Assembly: GCA_019054805.1 (NCBI GenBank)
Contig: JAHQIY010000004.1
Span: forward strand, 5,208,001-5,272,000
Reading direction: 5' to 3'
DNA length: 64,000 bases
From: Brachionus manjavacas
Taxonomy: Eukaryota > Rotifera > Eurotatoria > Ploima > Brachionidae
Below, in pieces: positions 1 to 11,426 of the stretch. Under the pieces are notes generated by a model that made no database searches, had not been told where the DNA came from, and saw only the letters and a list, made by a program, of their open reading frames with translations. Both the position numbers and the translations under genes were made by a program. The stretch's first letter is position 1. Each line of letters begins with the position of its first letter.

Positions 1-1917
1 CTGACGGACCCCTGTCTTAATTTGGAAATATTCTGAGGTACTCTCCTGCAGAGTCACATTGAACTCAAAATTATCAAAAAAAAGCTTTATAAAATTTATG
101 ATTTTCTGAGGAATGCCGTACGATCTAAGCACGGCCCATAGGGTTTCTCTGTGTACACTATCATATGCCTTCCTAAAATCGATGAAGCTGACAAAAAGGA
201 GTACGTTCCATTCAATATACTGTTCCACGATGTTACGCAGTGCATATATCTGATCAATGCATCCTTTTCATTATCTGAATCCGGCTTGTTCCTTGCGCAA
301 GAGTTAATCAATCGGAGAATTATACGATTGGAAAAAATTCTGCAGAAAATTTTACTTGGAATAGAAATTAATGTTATTCCACGACAATTATCGCATTTCG
401 AAAGATCACCCTTTTTCGGTATTATATGATATGTCCTTTAGTCCAATCTACTTGAATTACCTCTTCGACCCAGATAGAAGAAAAAAGGTCAAATTTTATA
501 GAGACAGATAAGGCTCCGTCAGCTTTTATCATCTCAACCGGATTTTTATGATTGAGAACTTCCTTGAAGTGTTCGACACATCTTGATGCTTGTTCTTGAA
601 TTGTAGAAAGGGTTTTTCCTTCTTTGTCTTTCAACAGTGCTACCTTTGTTCGGTTTCCGCACATGTGATTTGTGATCTTGAAGGTTTAACTAAAGTCCCC
701 TCTTTCCGCGGCTTCATCTGCAATTTTGGCCATTTGATCAGTAAAGGCGCTTTTATCTCATCTTGCGCTCTTCTTGACATCTTTATTTTTGTTGCTGTAC
801 TCTTTTTCAATCATGGTCTTTAACCTTTCCGATTTTGAACGGATTAATTTTGCCTTTAGGTCTGATCTTTCCTTAATTTTCGTCGAGGTTTCATTGATAA
901 TCCACTCTCTTCTGGATCCACTCTGATATGCAAGAGTGGCATCTGCTGCATTACATTAAGCTTGCTTGATGACATTCCACTTCTCCTGTAGATTTTCATC
1001 TCATTTGCTGTACCACACTCTTGAAAATTCGCTCTTATCTTTTCGCAGTATTCCTTCTTTAATCTCGGGCATTTCAGGTAATTTAAATTGTATTTTTTTT
1101 GTTCCTGTGTTTCCCATACGTTTTCCTTAATTTGAGCTGTAACGATCCGACAACTAGTGTAAAGACGTCTGCACCTCTAAATGCACGGACATCTTCAATG
1201 ATCCTCTCCATCTTTTACTTACGCCTATATGGTCGATTTGGATGAGTGATCTGCCCCCAGGTGATCGCCAAGTAAGTTTGTGGACCTCCTTATGCTCAAA
1301 CAGAGTTCCTCCAATAACTAGACCACTTTCTAGACAAAAATCGACAAATCTTTCTCCATTTTCGTTCATAGTTCCGCAACTGTGTGAACCTATCACTGAC
1401 TCAAAACCAATATTTTCGTTACCCACCACCGCATTCATATCATCCATCACAATTAGAACATCGTGACGTGGGACCTTCTACGATTTCGCGTAATCCATTG
1501 TTAAAGATTTCTTTCTCTTCAGTGCAAGCTACGTTGGTCGGTGCATAACATTGTATTATTGTAATTTTACAATGCTTTCCTTGAAAACGTGCGGTGATCA
1601 TCCGTTCGTTAATCGGGTTCCATGACAGCAAGGTTCTTGCGGCGAATTTTGATAGCATTATTGCAACACCATAAACATGACTGCCATCTTGAGGCATTTC
1701 GGATAATAATATTGATATTCCGTCCTTTTTGACGCTTTGACCTGATCCAGCTCAACGAGACTCGCTTACTCCAAGGATATCAAGTCGGTATTTTGACATG
1801 ACGTCGATTACTTGAGCTGATTTTGATGTTTCCCACATGGAACGTGAGAGCCATTTTTATAGGGTTTTTCTTGTTAAGAAATTTCGGAGTTAGACCCTCC
1901 TCACGGCTTTCAGCCAT
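1..1917 (-). pseudogene. RTE-like non-LTR retrotransposon (endonuclease + RT), decayed, cut by window edge
   Basis: Read on the minus strand from an ATG at 1917. The apurinic-type endonuclease domain lies at about 1865-1150, with recognisable blocks DILGVSESR, then GVAIMLSK, IQCYAPTN, DMNA and NGERFVDFC, ending near QIDHIGVS. A linker region follows (422-664), then reverse transcriptase (1-311) with FIDFRKAYDSVHRETLW and, at the very edge, the conserved GVRQ; the catalytic box of the RT would lie outside the window. The domain order and wording match LINEs often annotated as craniofacial development protein 2-like (RTE/BovB-type endonuclease). The copy is dead: frames change several times and a TGA replaces the expected Trp in SRWAGSG (about 1757). 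Not all breaks sit in homopolymers, so decay rather than sequencing error is the better reading. Confidence 0.88.
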
Positions 1918-2040
1918 ACTCGTCAAATTTACCAAAAGGTCCCGCCCTTTCTCAGCGCTTGTTTTTTGGTTTTGCGTTATGGGATGGTTTTGTCAGTCTA
2001 TCAAATTTTTCGATACCTGATTCGAACTTAAACATTTTTA

Positions 2041-3295
2041 TTATGTCGCCACGTTTTCTGCGAAGGTGTAGCGATCTAATATTAAATAAAAGTAAACTCT
2101 TCTGACTTTTACTCGAGTTTTTCTTTGAAAGTAAAAGTGTTTTAAAAGATGTGAAAAATAATTAATCCTAAAAGAGATAATTACATTTTTAAATTAAATT
2201 TAAACTGTTTTAAAATTTAGAGTTTTAAGCCTTTCTATCTTAGAGAAAATTACAAATAAAATCTGAATCAGTGGTATCATTCGAAGTGTTATTTTGAGAT
2301 AAATGACAACAGATCATAATTTTCGGTAAGAAATTATAATTTCATATAATCGTTAGAAATTTTAATTATAAATTTAACTTTCAAGAATTAGGTGATCACT
2401 TATGGTAATGTTTTTGAGATGATACCACTGGTTCGAATGCAAAAGACCAAAATTAAGTTTTTTTTCATCAACAAATTACAAAAATCGCCAATGTGAAATT
2501 ACAGTACAAAAATTTTATATTTGTTTGGATAAAAGTGGTTCTGCAAACATTACAATATTGTCAAAATTTTTACAAATAAATTCTAATGTTTGCAACAACT
2601 CTGAAATTTTCTTTAAAATGCACACTATGAAAAAACGTTCGATTAAAATATAAAGATTTTGTACAATTTTTAAATAAGACAGCGTTTTTCTTTTTTGTAC
2701 TAAAATTTCACTTTTCCTTAAAATCCGGTCGAATCTGTAAATCTTTTTTTAGATTTATAATTTTATTAATCTAAATCTAAATATTAAAACCAAGTTTTAC
2801 TAATCTAGGCATTTTGCTTTAATATTTTTTTAGTTTTATAAGTATTAATTAATATTATATTTCATAATGATAATGTAACACCCATTGTGATTATAGGAAA
2901 TTTAAAATCTTAAATCTCACTTTCAAATTTTTTTCATTTTCTAGGATTTTGAATTGAAATTGAAATTCCAGTTTTGACCAGAAACCTAGAATCGATTATT
3001 TTAGAAAAAGTAATATTTAAAAGATGAATACGACGAATTCAAGTCTAATGAAAAAAATTGAAGCTTAAGAAGTTTTCCTTGAAAGACTTGTCCGCAAGCA
3101 TACTTGCTATAGCTTTAACTTATTATTTTTATAATAAGATGATTTAAATTAACTTAATTAATTCAAACCTAACTTAATTCAAAAAATAATTTTTCTATTT
3201 AAATTAATTTATCTTTGTTATTCGATCAAAATTATTTTAAAAAAATTATTAATTTGTTACTTTTAAGTTTAAATTTGCTAATTAAATAAAATTAT
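2041..3295. other. Intergenic, AT-rich; contains one small MITE
   Basis: No convincing coding exon on either strand. Apart from the short inverted-repeat element at 2269-2430 I see only A/T-rich low-complexity sequence. Confidence 0.6.
2269..2430. mobile_element. hAT-like MITE, 162 bp
   Basis: Left end CAGTGGTATCATTCGAA and, as reverse complement of the right end, CAGTGGTATCATCTCAA: twelve identical terminal bases followed by weaker similarity. The CAGTGG start is typical of hAT termini. Flanks (TCTGAAT on the left, TTCGAAT on the right) are similar but not a perfect 8-bp duplication. No coding capacity. Confidence 0.55.
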
Positions 3296-3546
3296 CACTA
3301 GAAAGACCGATTTTTTCCTACTGATAAAGATCACATGATTTAGAAAGATCGACATGAGGTAAAAATTTATTTTTTTAAAACTTTTCCATTTGAATTCTGC
3401 TGAATAAAATTAATCAAGGAAAAAGAATCATTATTTTGGTTTCATGATTTTAGGCAACAAAGAAATGTAAAAACTCCTCATTTGAACAAAAAATTTTATT
3501 TCATTTTAATTAAAAATGAGCTTAAAAACTTACAGACCTTCTAGTG
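3296..3546. mobile_element. Decayed piggyBac-like MITE, 251 bp
   Basis: Starts CACTAGAAAGACCG and ends, as reverse complement, CACTAGAAGGTCTG. The same CACTAGAA terminus occurs at 19036, 24698 and 57747, where the flanking tetranucleotide is TTAA. Here the flanks are degenerate (TTAT left, TTTAA right), so this is an old copy. No coding capacity. Confidence 0.5.
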
Positions 3547-3864
3547 TTTAATCTTTGGATAATTTAAAGAGCTATTAAAATATTTAAAATATCTTATTTG
3601 TACCCTAACTACCTGCAATTCTTTCTCTATTTTAATTTATTTATAATAAATAATGATAAAGACATTAATAGACAAAAAAGGTGTTAAAAATTACAAATCT
3701 CATAGTACTTTGTGTAAGTTTTTGTATTTTTTACATATAAATCAATTTTGTACATGGCCAAAAAAATTCAAAAAGTACTATAAGATTTGTAATTTTCTCT
3801 TTTTTATCTCTTCAATTTAAAAGCATAAATGTAATTTATTTTTAAAATTATTTAAATTTGTTTG

Positions 3865-4200
3865 TTCAACAGCCTCTTTTGGCAATCTGCTTACAACTTC
3901 GAACCATTTGCTTCTCTAAACCTTTGTAATAGCTTCTCGTGCAATTATGCTATGAAATTTTCCAAAATGAATAATACCAAACCACCTCATCAAAATTTCC
4001 AATAATTTAATATTGCTTAATTAAATCACCTTTTAATTTTCTGCCATCCAATGTGGCTAAACTAAGCTGCTTCAATCTGTTATCATAGCTACAATTTCTT
4101 AACTCACCAAAAATTTTTCTTTAACTTTTCTTTGATCTTTTTCAATCATTGAAACATCTTTTTTCAAGAATGGATTCCAAACTTGAGCTGAACATTCTTA
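3865..4200 (-). pseudogene. LINE 3' remnant (C-terminus of RT ORF)
   Basis: Minus-strand translation contains SYDNRLKQLSLATLDGRKLK, then GDLIKQY and GLEKQMVRSC with interruptions, preceded by blocks resembling VWNPFLKKDV and IEKDQRK. This is the conserved C-terminal region downstream of the RT domain in CR1/jockey-type LINEs, the same region as at 36930-37300. Stops and frame changes make it a dead 5'-truncated copy. Confidence 0.7.
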
Positions 4201-5234
4201 ATAAGGTATTACTGGTGAAATATACATTTTTTTTAATGAATGCTTTAGAAACACCAAAATTTGAGTAGCCATATTTTGTAAAGCGAAGTGTTTAATTCAT
4301 TATCTATAATAAAATTCTAACATCACGCTCTTGAAGCTAATGATGATATTCCGAACCTAAAAATAGTCAAATTTCTGATTGCTTGTTCCATTGAAACACA
4401 ACTAAAAATTTCCTTCCACAATGAACAAATTTCAACAAGAACCAATCTTTTCTTTTTCTAAAAAAAAGCTCTATCCACCCAACTATCATTTGATTAAAAA
4501 ATGCATTTAAATATTATTTTTATTTAACTAGACTTGCCCTTTTTTAGTTTAAAATGAGAGGATGACCAGTTATGTATTTGGAGGGATGTTATGTTATGTA
4601 TTTAGATCCTGCATATAAATAAGATGACCAGTTGATCACATTACAGTTTAAACCCTTTAAATATTAAATATTTTTTACGAAAAACTAAAAGATTTGCTCC
4701 ACACGTAGTCCGCTGTAGCTCTAATTTTTTTAATTTTTATTTTTTCATTATTATTTACCCTACTCACTTTTATTTAAAAAAAAAGGACATGTTTTTTTTT
4801 CATGCAGCTGAAAGGAAGGACTAGGATCCATTCCAAACTGCCTGGGTTTAAAACCCAAACTATATTTAAAAAAAATATATATATTTTTTACAGATAAGAA
4901 AACTAAATGAACTGACCTTGTGCAGCTAACAAATGATTTATATTGTATTTTAAATTGAATGATGTACTTTTTATAATATGATGGATCAAATTCTTCTATA
5001 TTTTTTTCATTTCGAAAAATTTATCAAAAAATTAAAAAATTATGGAAAACACCTGTTAAATTTTTATTCAAATTACCAAAATGTCACTTGATCAAAAGCT
5101 TATATTTGATTTTATAAGTGTGCAAAATTTCAAGTCAATATATAAACTTTATCAAAAGATATTCAAATAAATGAGGAATTTAATAATTAATTTTTTACAA
5201 AACCCGTAAATAATTTGTCAGAATGAAGTTGTTA
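4201..5234. other. Intergenic, no gene seen
   Basis: AT-rich, with long A and T runs; no exon or inverted-repeat element that I can support. Confidence 0.5.
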
Positions 5235-5999
5235 GGTTCTAGTCGTTTAGGTGAACCATAGTTTACCAATTATGGGAACAATTCTTGTTCTCGGGTTTTG
5301 AGAACAATATTTCACCTAATATTTTTTGTTCAGTAAAAGGTGAACCAAAATAGAATTAGGTGAAAAATTTTTAGATTAGGTGTACAAATTTAATCAAGTT
5401 AATCAATCAAATGCCTAATGCTCGGATTTGATATAAAAATAATTAATAATTAATAATAAATAATTGAAATTTATATTTTTGATTTTTTTTAATTTCAATT
5501 TTTTCAAATTAGCTTTAGCTCGGATAAATAAATAAATAAATTTTATATAATATGATAATTTAAAGTTTTTAAAAAATCAATTATTGAATTAATATTTATG
5601 AGACCTAGAAATTTGTTGTTTTAAACCTATCTCACCTTCATTTTATCCTCTACAGATTTCACATTTTGTATTATTTTTTATGTTACTTAAAACTTGCTTG
5701 ACTTTATCCATGAGGAATTGAGTATTTGTCTTCTGTCAAATTTTTTATTAAATATGATTTTTTCTTTTTTATACATAAATTCATGATTCTGCTTCATCAT
5801 TTATAATTTGCATTTTTTTTGCATCGAAATTTTTAATGTTGTTAAATTTTGTTTCAATTGCATTTGCATTTTTATATTACCTAAAGCTTTTATCTGTATA
5901 GACGAAAAAATTTCAGAATAGGTAAATAATTTTAAGATTAGGTGAACTAATAATTCACAAAACCAGAGAACAAGAATTGTTCCCATAACCGACTAGACC
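5235..5999. mobile_element. Non-autonomous inverted-repeat DNA element, 765 bp
   Basis: The left end (GGTTCTAGTCG, then ATGGGAACAATTCTTGTTCT) matches the inverted right end (GGGTCTAGTCGG, then the same 20-mer). The left arm carries about 24 extra bases between the two blocks. Inside, the decamer ATTAGGTGAA or its complement recurs near both ends (about 5250, 5310, 5357, 5374 and 5937), a subterminal-repeat pattern common for transposase binding sites. No transposase ORF and no clear target duplication; superfamily undetermined. Confidence 0.75.
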
Positions 6000-6070
6000 C
6001 CATGTTTTTTTTATATAAATTAAATTTCGGACAACCATTTCTAGGCACCTATAATATATTTGATCTATAA

Positions 6071-6484
6071 GAGATCTCTTTAAAAAAGATCACCTATAGG
6101 AGACCCGGCTCCAAAGTGAGACCAATAGCCGACTTCTCGGCACTCACTAAAGTCATCGAAGCGCCTAAGTTCGCTTTGAAGTCTTTGTACCAAGTGGTCC
6201 AAGAAATTAAATGGCCAAAACACTTATGGTACTCTAAGATAGGCTTCAAGCAGGCCTTCTTTAACATAGAACTTCACCCCAGCAGTAAATTTGTCACCAC
6301 TTTCGGTTATGGGGGGGAGTTCTTTAATTTTACTCGAATGCCCTTCGGGTTGAGTATAGCACCCTACATCCAGCAAATGCTGCTGAATTGTGTATTAAAA
6401 TTTATTAAAAAGTATACACAATTCACATACGGGCATCTGGACGACCTCATAATCGCACATTCAGCACGATATTTGATCTCATGA
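6071..6484 (+). pseudogene. LTR-retrotransposon reverse transcriptase fragment
   Basis: Open frame from 6071 to the TGA at 6482-6484. It contains KVRPIADFSALTK, a Y-S-K-I-G-F-K-Q-A-F block (equivalent of the first catalytic Asp region, with Asp not preserved), RMPFGLSIAPYIQQ and GHLDDLIIAH (the Y/x-x-DD box). The order matches RT motifs of Ty3/gypsy-like LTR elements, though other LTR-element clades are possible. It is bluntly truncated at both ends, without LTRs, RNase H or integrase. GC content is higher than its surroundings. The same KVRPIADFSALT start occurs at 48980-49015, so both scraps come from one family. Confidence 0.75.
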
Positions 6485-6829
6485 TCTTTTTTAAAGAGTC
6501 TTCAAATTTTTTATAGTTAAATAATTTTTTTAATAAATCAATGAATGAAGTTTTTTATTAGTAAATTAAATTGGAAGAACAATACTTGATGTTAATTGAC
6601 TTTGAAACTTTAAAAAAATTTATTCAAAAATATAAAATTAAACACATCATTGTGATTTAGAACCCACTAGATAGGCCTTATTTGCATTTGTCCATTTAAA
6701 ATATTAATGGAAATATATATTCTTTGATTAAATTTAGAAAAAATACTAAAAAAATTTTAAAAATTGAGCTTAAAAATTGCATATTGAGTATTTTCAGAAA
6801 ATTTTTTTACATTCACAGAAATCAACTTG
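6485..6829. other. Intergenic / presumed 3' UTR of the receptor gene
   Basis: AT-rich sequence between the RT fragment and the receptor stop codon; nothing else recognised. Confidence 0.4.
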
Positions 6830-9800
6830 TCACACATCAGAAATAATTTTATCATTCAAATAGTTAAGCTCGTGCTCATCCTCGACTGTTTTCAGTTCGT
6901 TGACATGATTAGATTTGGAGATGGAAGTGCGACGCTGCCTATTGTACGTACAATAGGCTAGGGGTGCTTGCTTTTGATTAATTCTACTACTTGAATCGGA
7001 TAAATTGGAACTATTGAGCAATTTTCGTTGTTTAGATGTTTGGCTTTTGATCGAGTTTTCACAAATTGAATTTGTTGTTGCTGAAAATGAGTCGGACAAA
7101 GCTGTATTCTCATTAGATGCTAATACAATGTTGTTGGGAGTTGTTGCTGCATTTGAATAAGAAGAGTTTAAACTTGAGTTTGGAATTGAACTGTCCATGG
7201 AGTCCGTCTTTTTGGGCTTTAGCCGAGGCTTTGCTTTGGACCCGATCTGTTTCAGACTAGATAACTTTTTCGAATCCAAAGATGTGCTGTCGATTGATTT
7301 CAGATATGAAATTGACAGTATGGAACTCGAGTCTTCTAATGGCTGCAGAATTGAGCTTGTTGAGTCATTGTAGAATGAAGAATCGTTAGTTATTATTGAT
7401 GATCGTGTCGACGAGTTGTTGATTGCTTTCAACTTGGCAAGTCGCTTGGGCACATCTCTCAACGGCTCCAATTCATTATTTTCGTTTTCTGACAACTCAT
7501 CATCTTCCACTTGATTTCTTTCCACAAAATGGTCTTGGGCTGAATTTATGGACAAATTTACATTGTTAGGTTCTTTTTTTGGGCTAGTCTCTGCACACGC
7601 CTGTTCGACACAGTTATTGTTCATATCAAAAAGTTGGTTGGAATTTTCGTCCAAAGGCGGTTTATCAGGTCCGTAAAAAAATCTTTTCTTATCTTGTTCG
7701 ATGTGTTCTTTACAGACCGAAATGTCTAACAAAGGAGGCTGTGTTTGGTCTCTAATTTTAGTTGTATCTGATTCGGTTTTTGGGATGCTGTTCTGTTCGC
7801 TCAGCGCTTGTAAATTGGCACTCGATACCAATGGCTGAGAATAGACATTGGACGCTAAATGAGCGTGGCTTATTGAGCTGTGTCCATGGGACGGAAATTC
7901 GAACATTTTTTTTCTTTCCTCATCTCTTAATTTGTTGTTAATGCCCCAGCACCTAAAGCACAAGATTTCCACAAATGGCTTGCGAAACTCGCGGTTGAAT
8001 CTGGCATAAATCATTGGATTAAGGGCCGAGTTAAAATAGCCAAGCCAAAGAAGAAACGCGTCCAACCATTGAGGCACATAATCCCCAATGCTGTAGCCGT
8101 TGCCGAGTCCGATCGGTTTAATTAGTGCTAGAATGAAAAATGGCAGCCAGCATAGCATAAAACATCCCATGATGACTCCAAGTGTTTGCGTTGCCTTTTG
8201 ATTTTTGCCATGAATGGTTGGCTGGGACGAGTTGCGCTTGAAACCCGAAAACGCCTGAGTTAAGCGGCGACTGAGCTTTTTTCCAATGCTGTTTCGGCGA
8301 CTGCCAGCCAAAGCGTTTATGGTCACATGACTGCCCGAGTGATTTTGGTTGATGTTAGTCGCGACCATAGTGCTAAGTTGACTTGAATCTTTTTGATGTG
8401 TTCTTTTGTCAATGTGCTCGTTGCTCGAACCAGTCGAATTGGCCAACTTGGACTCAAACGAGCCTTGATCTGACTCCGAAGTAGATTTTGTTTTGTATTT
8501 TTTGCTAGGCTTTTTATTTTTGGTGTCGCGTTTTTCAAAAGGATTTACAATAATGTTTAGAATATTTTTCAAATTTTTTGTCGAATTTTTGCTATTCTTA
8601 ATTAAATAATTATTACTATTATTGTTATTATTTGTCGAAGAGCTAGTTTTTTTACATGACCAGTCATTCATTACTGATGAATCAGTTGAAATTTTGTTGC
8701 CATATGATGAATTGTTAACTAATGGATCTTGATGTTTGGTGTCCGGTGTCAGAGTTAGTGAGGGTCCTGGGTGAAATTGAGCTCGGCAAGAAGTTTCTAA
8801 TTCTCTCTTCTTAATGTGTGCCGCGGCCCGGAATATTGCTATATAAATGATTATCATTGCGGTTGCGGGAAGATAAAATGAAAAAACTGTTGCATATATT
8901 TGGTATTTTAGATCGGTGCTGACTTGGCACGTCTGGTAGATTTTGAGACGAGAAGACGGCTTACCCCAGCCAAAAAGAGGAGGTATGGATATAACTGCGC
9001 TAATGCACCACACAATTAAAATCATTAGCAGCATCAGTTTGGCATTTCGCTTTTGAGTATAAACCATGGCGTGTAAAATTATAAAATATCGGTCAACACT
9101 TATTGCCACAAGGTTCAAAATTGAAGCCGTACACATCAACACGTCGGACAAAGTCCACAGATCGCACAAAATTGCGCCAAGGTACCACCTTAACAGATAA
9201 GATTATAGTTTTTATTTTATCTGATTTATTTAAATAAGTAATTCAGCGTTAGAGTTAAAGTTGAATAGAGAATTTATATCTAAAGAGATTTTGAGCGTAA
9301 AATTTAAAAAAAATATTTTTTTTAATTTTAAGTAGTTAAATAAATAATTGTTCTAAAATTTTGGTCAAGTTCAAATCATTTTTGATTAAAAAATCGGAAT
9401 TATTTCTGAATTTTGGAATGGTTTGCCATCTGGACATGTTACAAACCTAGTCCTTTAAGACACACACTTAAACAATATAATTCTAAAAAACTATACTTAG
9501 AAATCAAAGAAACATCTATCAATGATTTTATTTAGCTATTTTTTGATTTGGATGTGATTACCACAGTAGCTACTCTTTTCCTGTATTCCAAAACCCTATT
9601 CAAAAGAAAATGTTCTTTGTTGTGGGTGTTTTGGTCAATTGTTTCACTAGATGGTCTTCGAAATTTGAGATTTTTCTTTAAAGAAGATAAAATCAACATT
9701 TTTTAAAAGAATTTAATTAATTTAATTTTTTTTTCAAAGGAAAAAAAGAATAAAATCTTTTGAATCGTTTGGGCCCTTTTATGGTACTTCAATTACATCA

Positions 9801-11426
9801 AAAGAAATTTGAATTTTATGCATTGTTACAGACAAAAAGAAATTAAGTAGATGTAATTGATGTGGTATAGAATTCATTTATTTCGAATTTATTTTTCAGA
9901 AAATGATTTTTAAAGGAGAGTAAATATATTTAGTTTTATTTTATTAAAATGATTTTGTGGTTGATTTTTAATTATTATTTAATTTTAAAATTATTTTTTT
10001 TAAACAAAAAATGCTTTTCCTAAAACCAAACTAGAAAAAACACAATTAGAAAAAATTATTAACTTATTTCTTTAGGAAAAAATGCACAAAAATAATATTA
10101 TTTTTGTCTATTTAAACAATGATTTATTTTGATCTATAATTAGTTTTTTTTTTCAATAAAGAATTTTAAAATCAAATTATTTTTTTTCAATTTTTAATGT
10201 TTGTTGAAGAAAGTGTTAATTTTCATTATAATAATTGTGAGGCATATTATTAGAAATTAAAAGTAATTTTAGATAAAATATCTTTACTGCTATTTTTTTT
10301 AAATTATGCAACAAAAAATATGTGCTTTAAAATAGAGTAAATATTTTTTGGCTTACACGCAAAGGCAAAAATTATTATATACCTTGTAACTTTGAATAAA
10401 AATTGATTGATTTTCTTATGAAAATATTAAATTAATTAATAATAACTAAAAATCTACCGAGATTTGAGTTAATTGAATTTGTTAGTTTAATCTTTTCCTT
10501 TATTTGATAAAATGAGAAAAATTAAAAAGAAATTTTTTAAAATATTTCTAATTGAATACGTTAAAATTTCACCATGAGTTTTTAAAATATATTTGTAAAC
10601 TTTTTGAAAAAAAGGAAAAATTTCAGTTTTTTTTTAGTTCAAATATTTAAATAATTAGTTAGTCTTCGATTCTGTCAAAAATATCACCAAATATATTATT
10701 ATCAAATAAAAATCTTTTTTCAATAAAAAAAAAATTGATTGCATTCATAAAACTAGTCATTTTATAATTTAATCAATGAATTGAACTTCACATACCCAAG
10801 AAATAAATTTAGTAAAAGTTAAAGGAAAAGTTAAATTAAAGCATAGTTTAAGTTTAATAGAAATTTTCTTCAGATACTGTTGATAGCTACAAATATAAAT
10901 ATACTTTAAAAATTGATCTAATTTAGTCTTTAGGTAAAATAAAAAAAATGAATAAAAAAATATTTCTGTTAAAATTTACAAAATCTTACTTGTTATCCTT
11001 GCTTATGTTTACATAATATCCAAACGGCATGACCACAGCGCCAACCAGTAAATCACTTACTGCCAGACTAACAATTAATATATTATTAGCGTTGTCTTGA
11101 GTGTGCAGCTTACGAACAATTAAAACAGCCACAATTACGAGTAGATTTCCTATCATAGTTATTATCATTATCGGAATTAAAACCAAAGAAAGTGAAATTT
11201 TTTTTATCATATCCCATGAGTCTAAATTAGTGTCAGTTTGGTTCGTAAAAATTGAAATATTATTCTCGTTGGAGTATGATAGTAGCTCGCTCACCGTATA
11301 ACTGTTTAAATCGTAATCGATTTGATTTTGGCCGCTTGTCACTTGATTTAGCTTAAAAGTGTTCACGTAAATAAATTGGCAAACGAATAAAATTCCAAAT
11401 AAACAAAATTTTAGGAAGTACTTCAT
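6830..11426 (-). CDS. Biogenic-amine (dopamine-like) G protein-coupled receptor, two exons
   Basis: Exon 1 is 11426-10990, exon 2 is 9188-6830; the GTAAGA donor and AAG acceptor join as AA|G, keeping frame and giving 931 residues. N-terminal hydrophobic leader (1-24), N-glycosylation sites N56 and N62, TM1 77-103, TM2 with LAVSDLL (D125), TM3 with C154 and the amine-binding Asp D161 in SDVLMCTAS, DRY at 178-180, ECL2 C233, TM5 about 240-266, CWLPFF at 492-497, NPMIY at 536-540 and Cys pair C556/C559 (likely palmitoylated). TM3 is very close to dopamine D2 receptors, whereas the end of TM7 (FRKPF..ILCFRC) recalls invertebrate D1-type receptors, so subtype is open. Only one of the three usual TM5 serines remains. 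The third loop (~210 residues, Asn/Ser-rich) and the tail (~390 residues) are unusually long. Plasma membrane. Confidence 0.93.
9189..10989 (-). other. 1.8-kb intron of the receptor gene
   Basis: Begins GTAAGA and ends TTAAG on the minus strand, placed in the first extracellular loop just before TM3. AT-rich; no nested gene or transposon recognised. Much longer than the 34-90 nt introns elsewhere in the window. Confidence 0.85.

Noticed and set aside
1823-2020. Plus-strand open frame at the start of the RTE-like element
   Set aside because: Complement of the element's N-terminal coding region.
8323-8538. Second minus-strand frame inside the receptor
   Set aside because: Shadow of the Lys/Ser-rich third intracellular loop.
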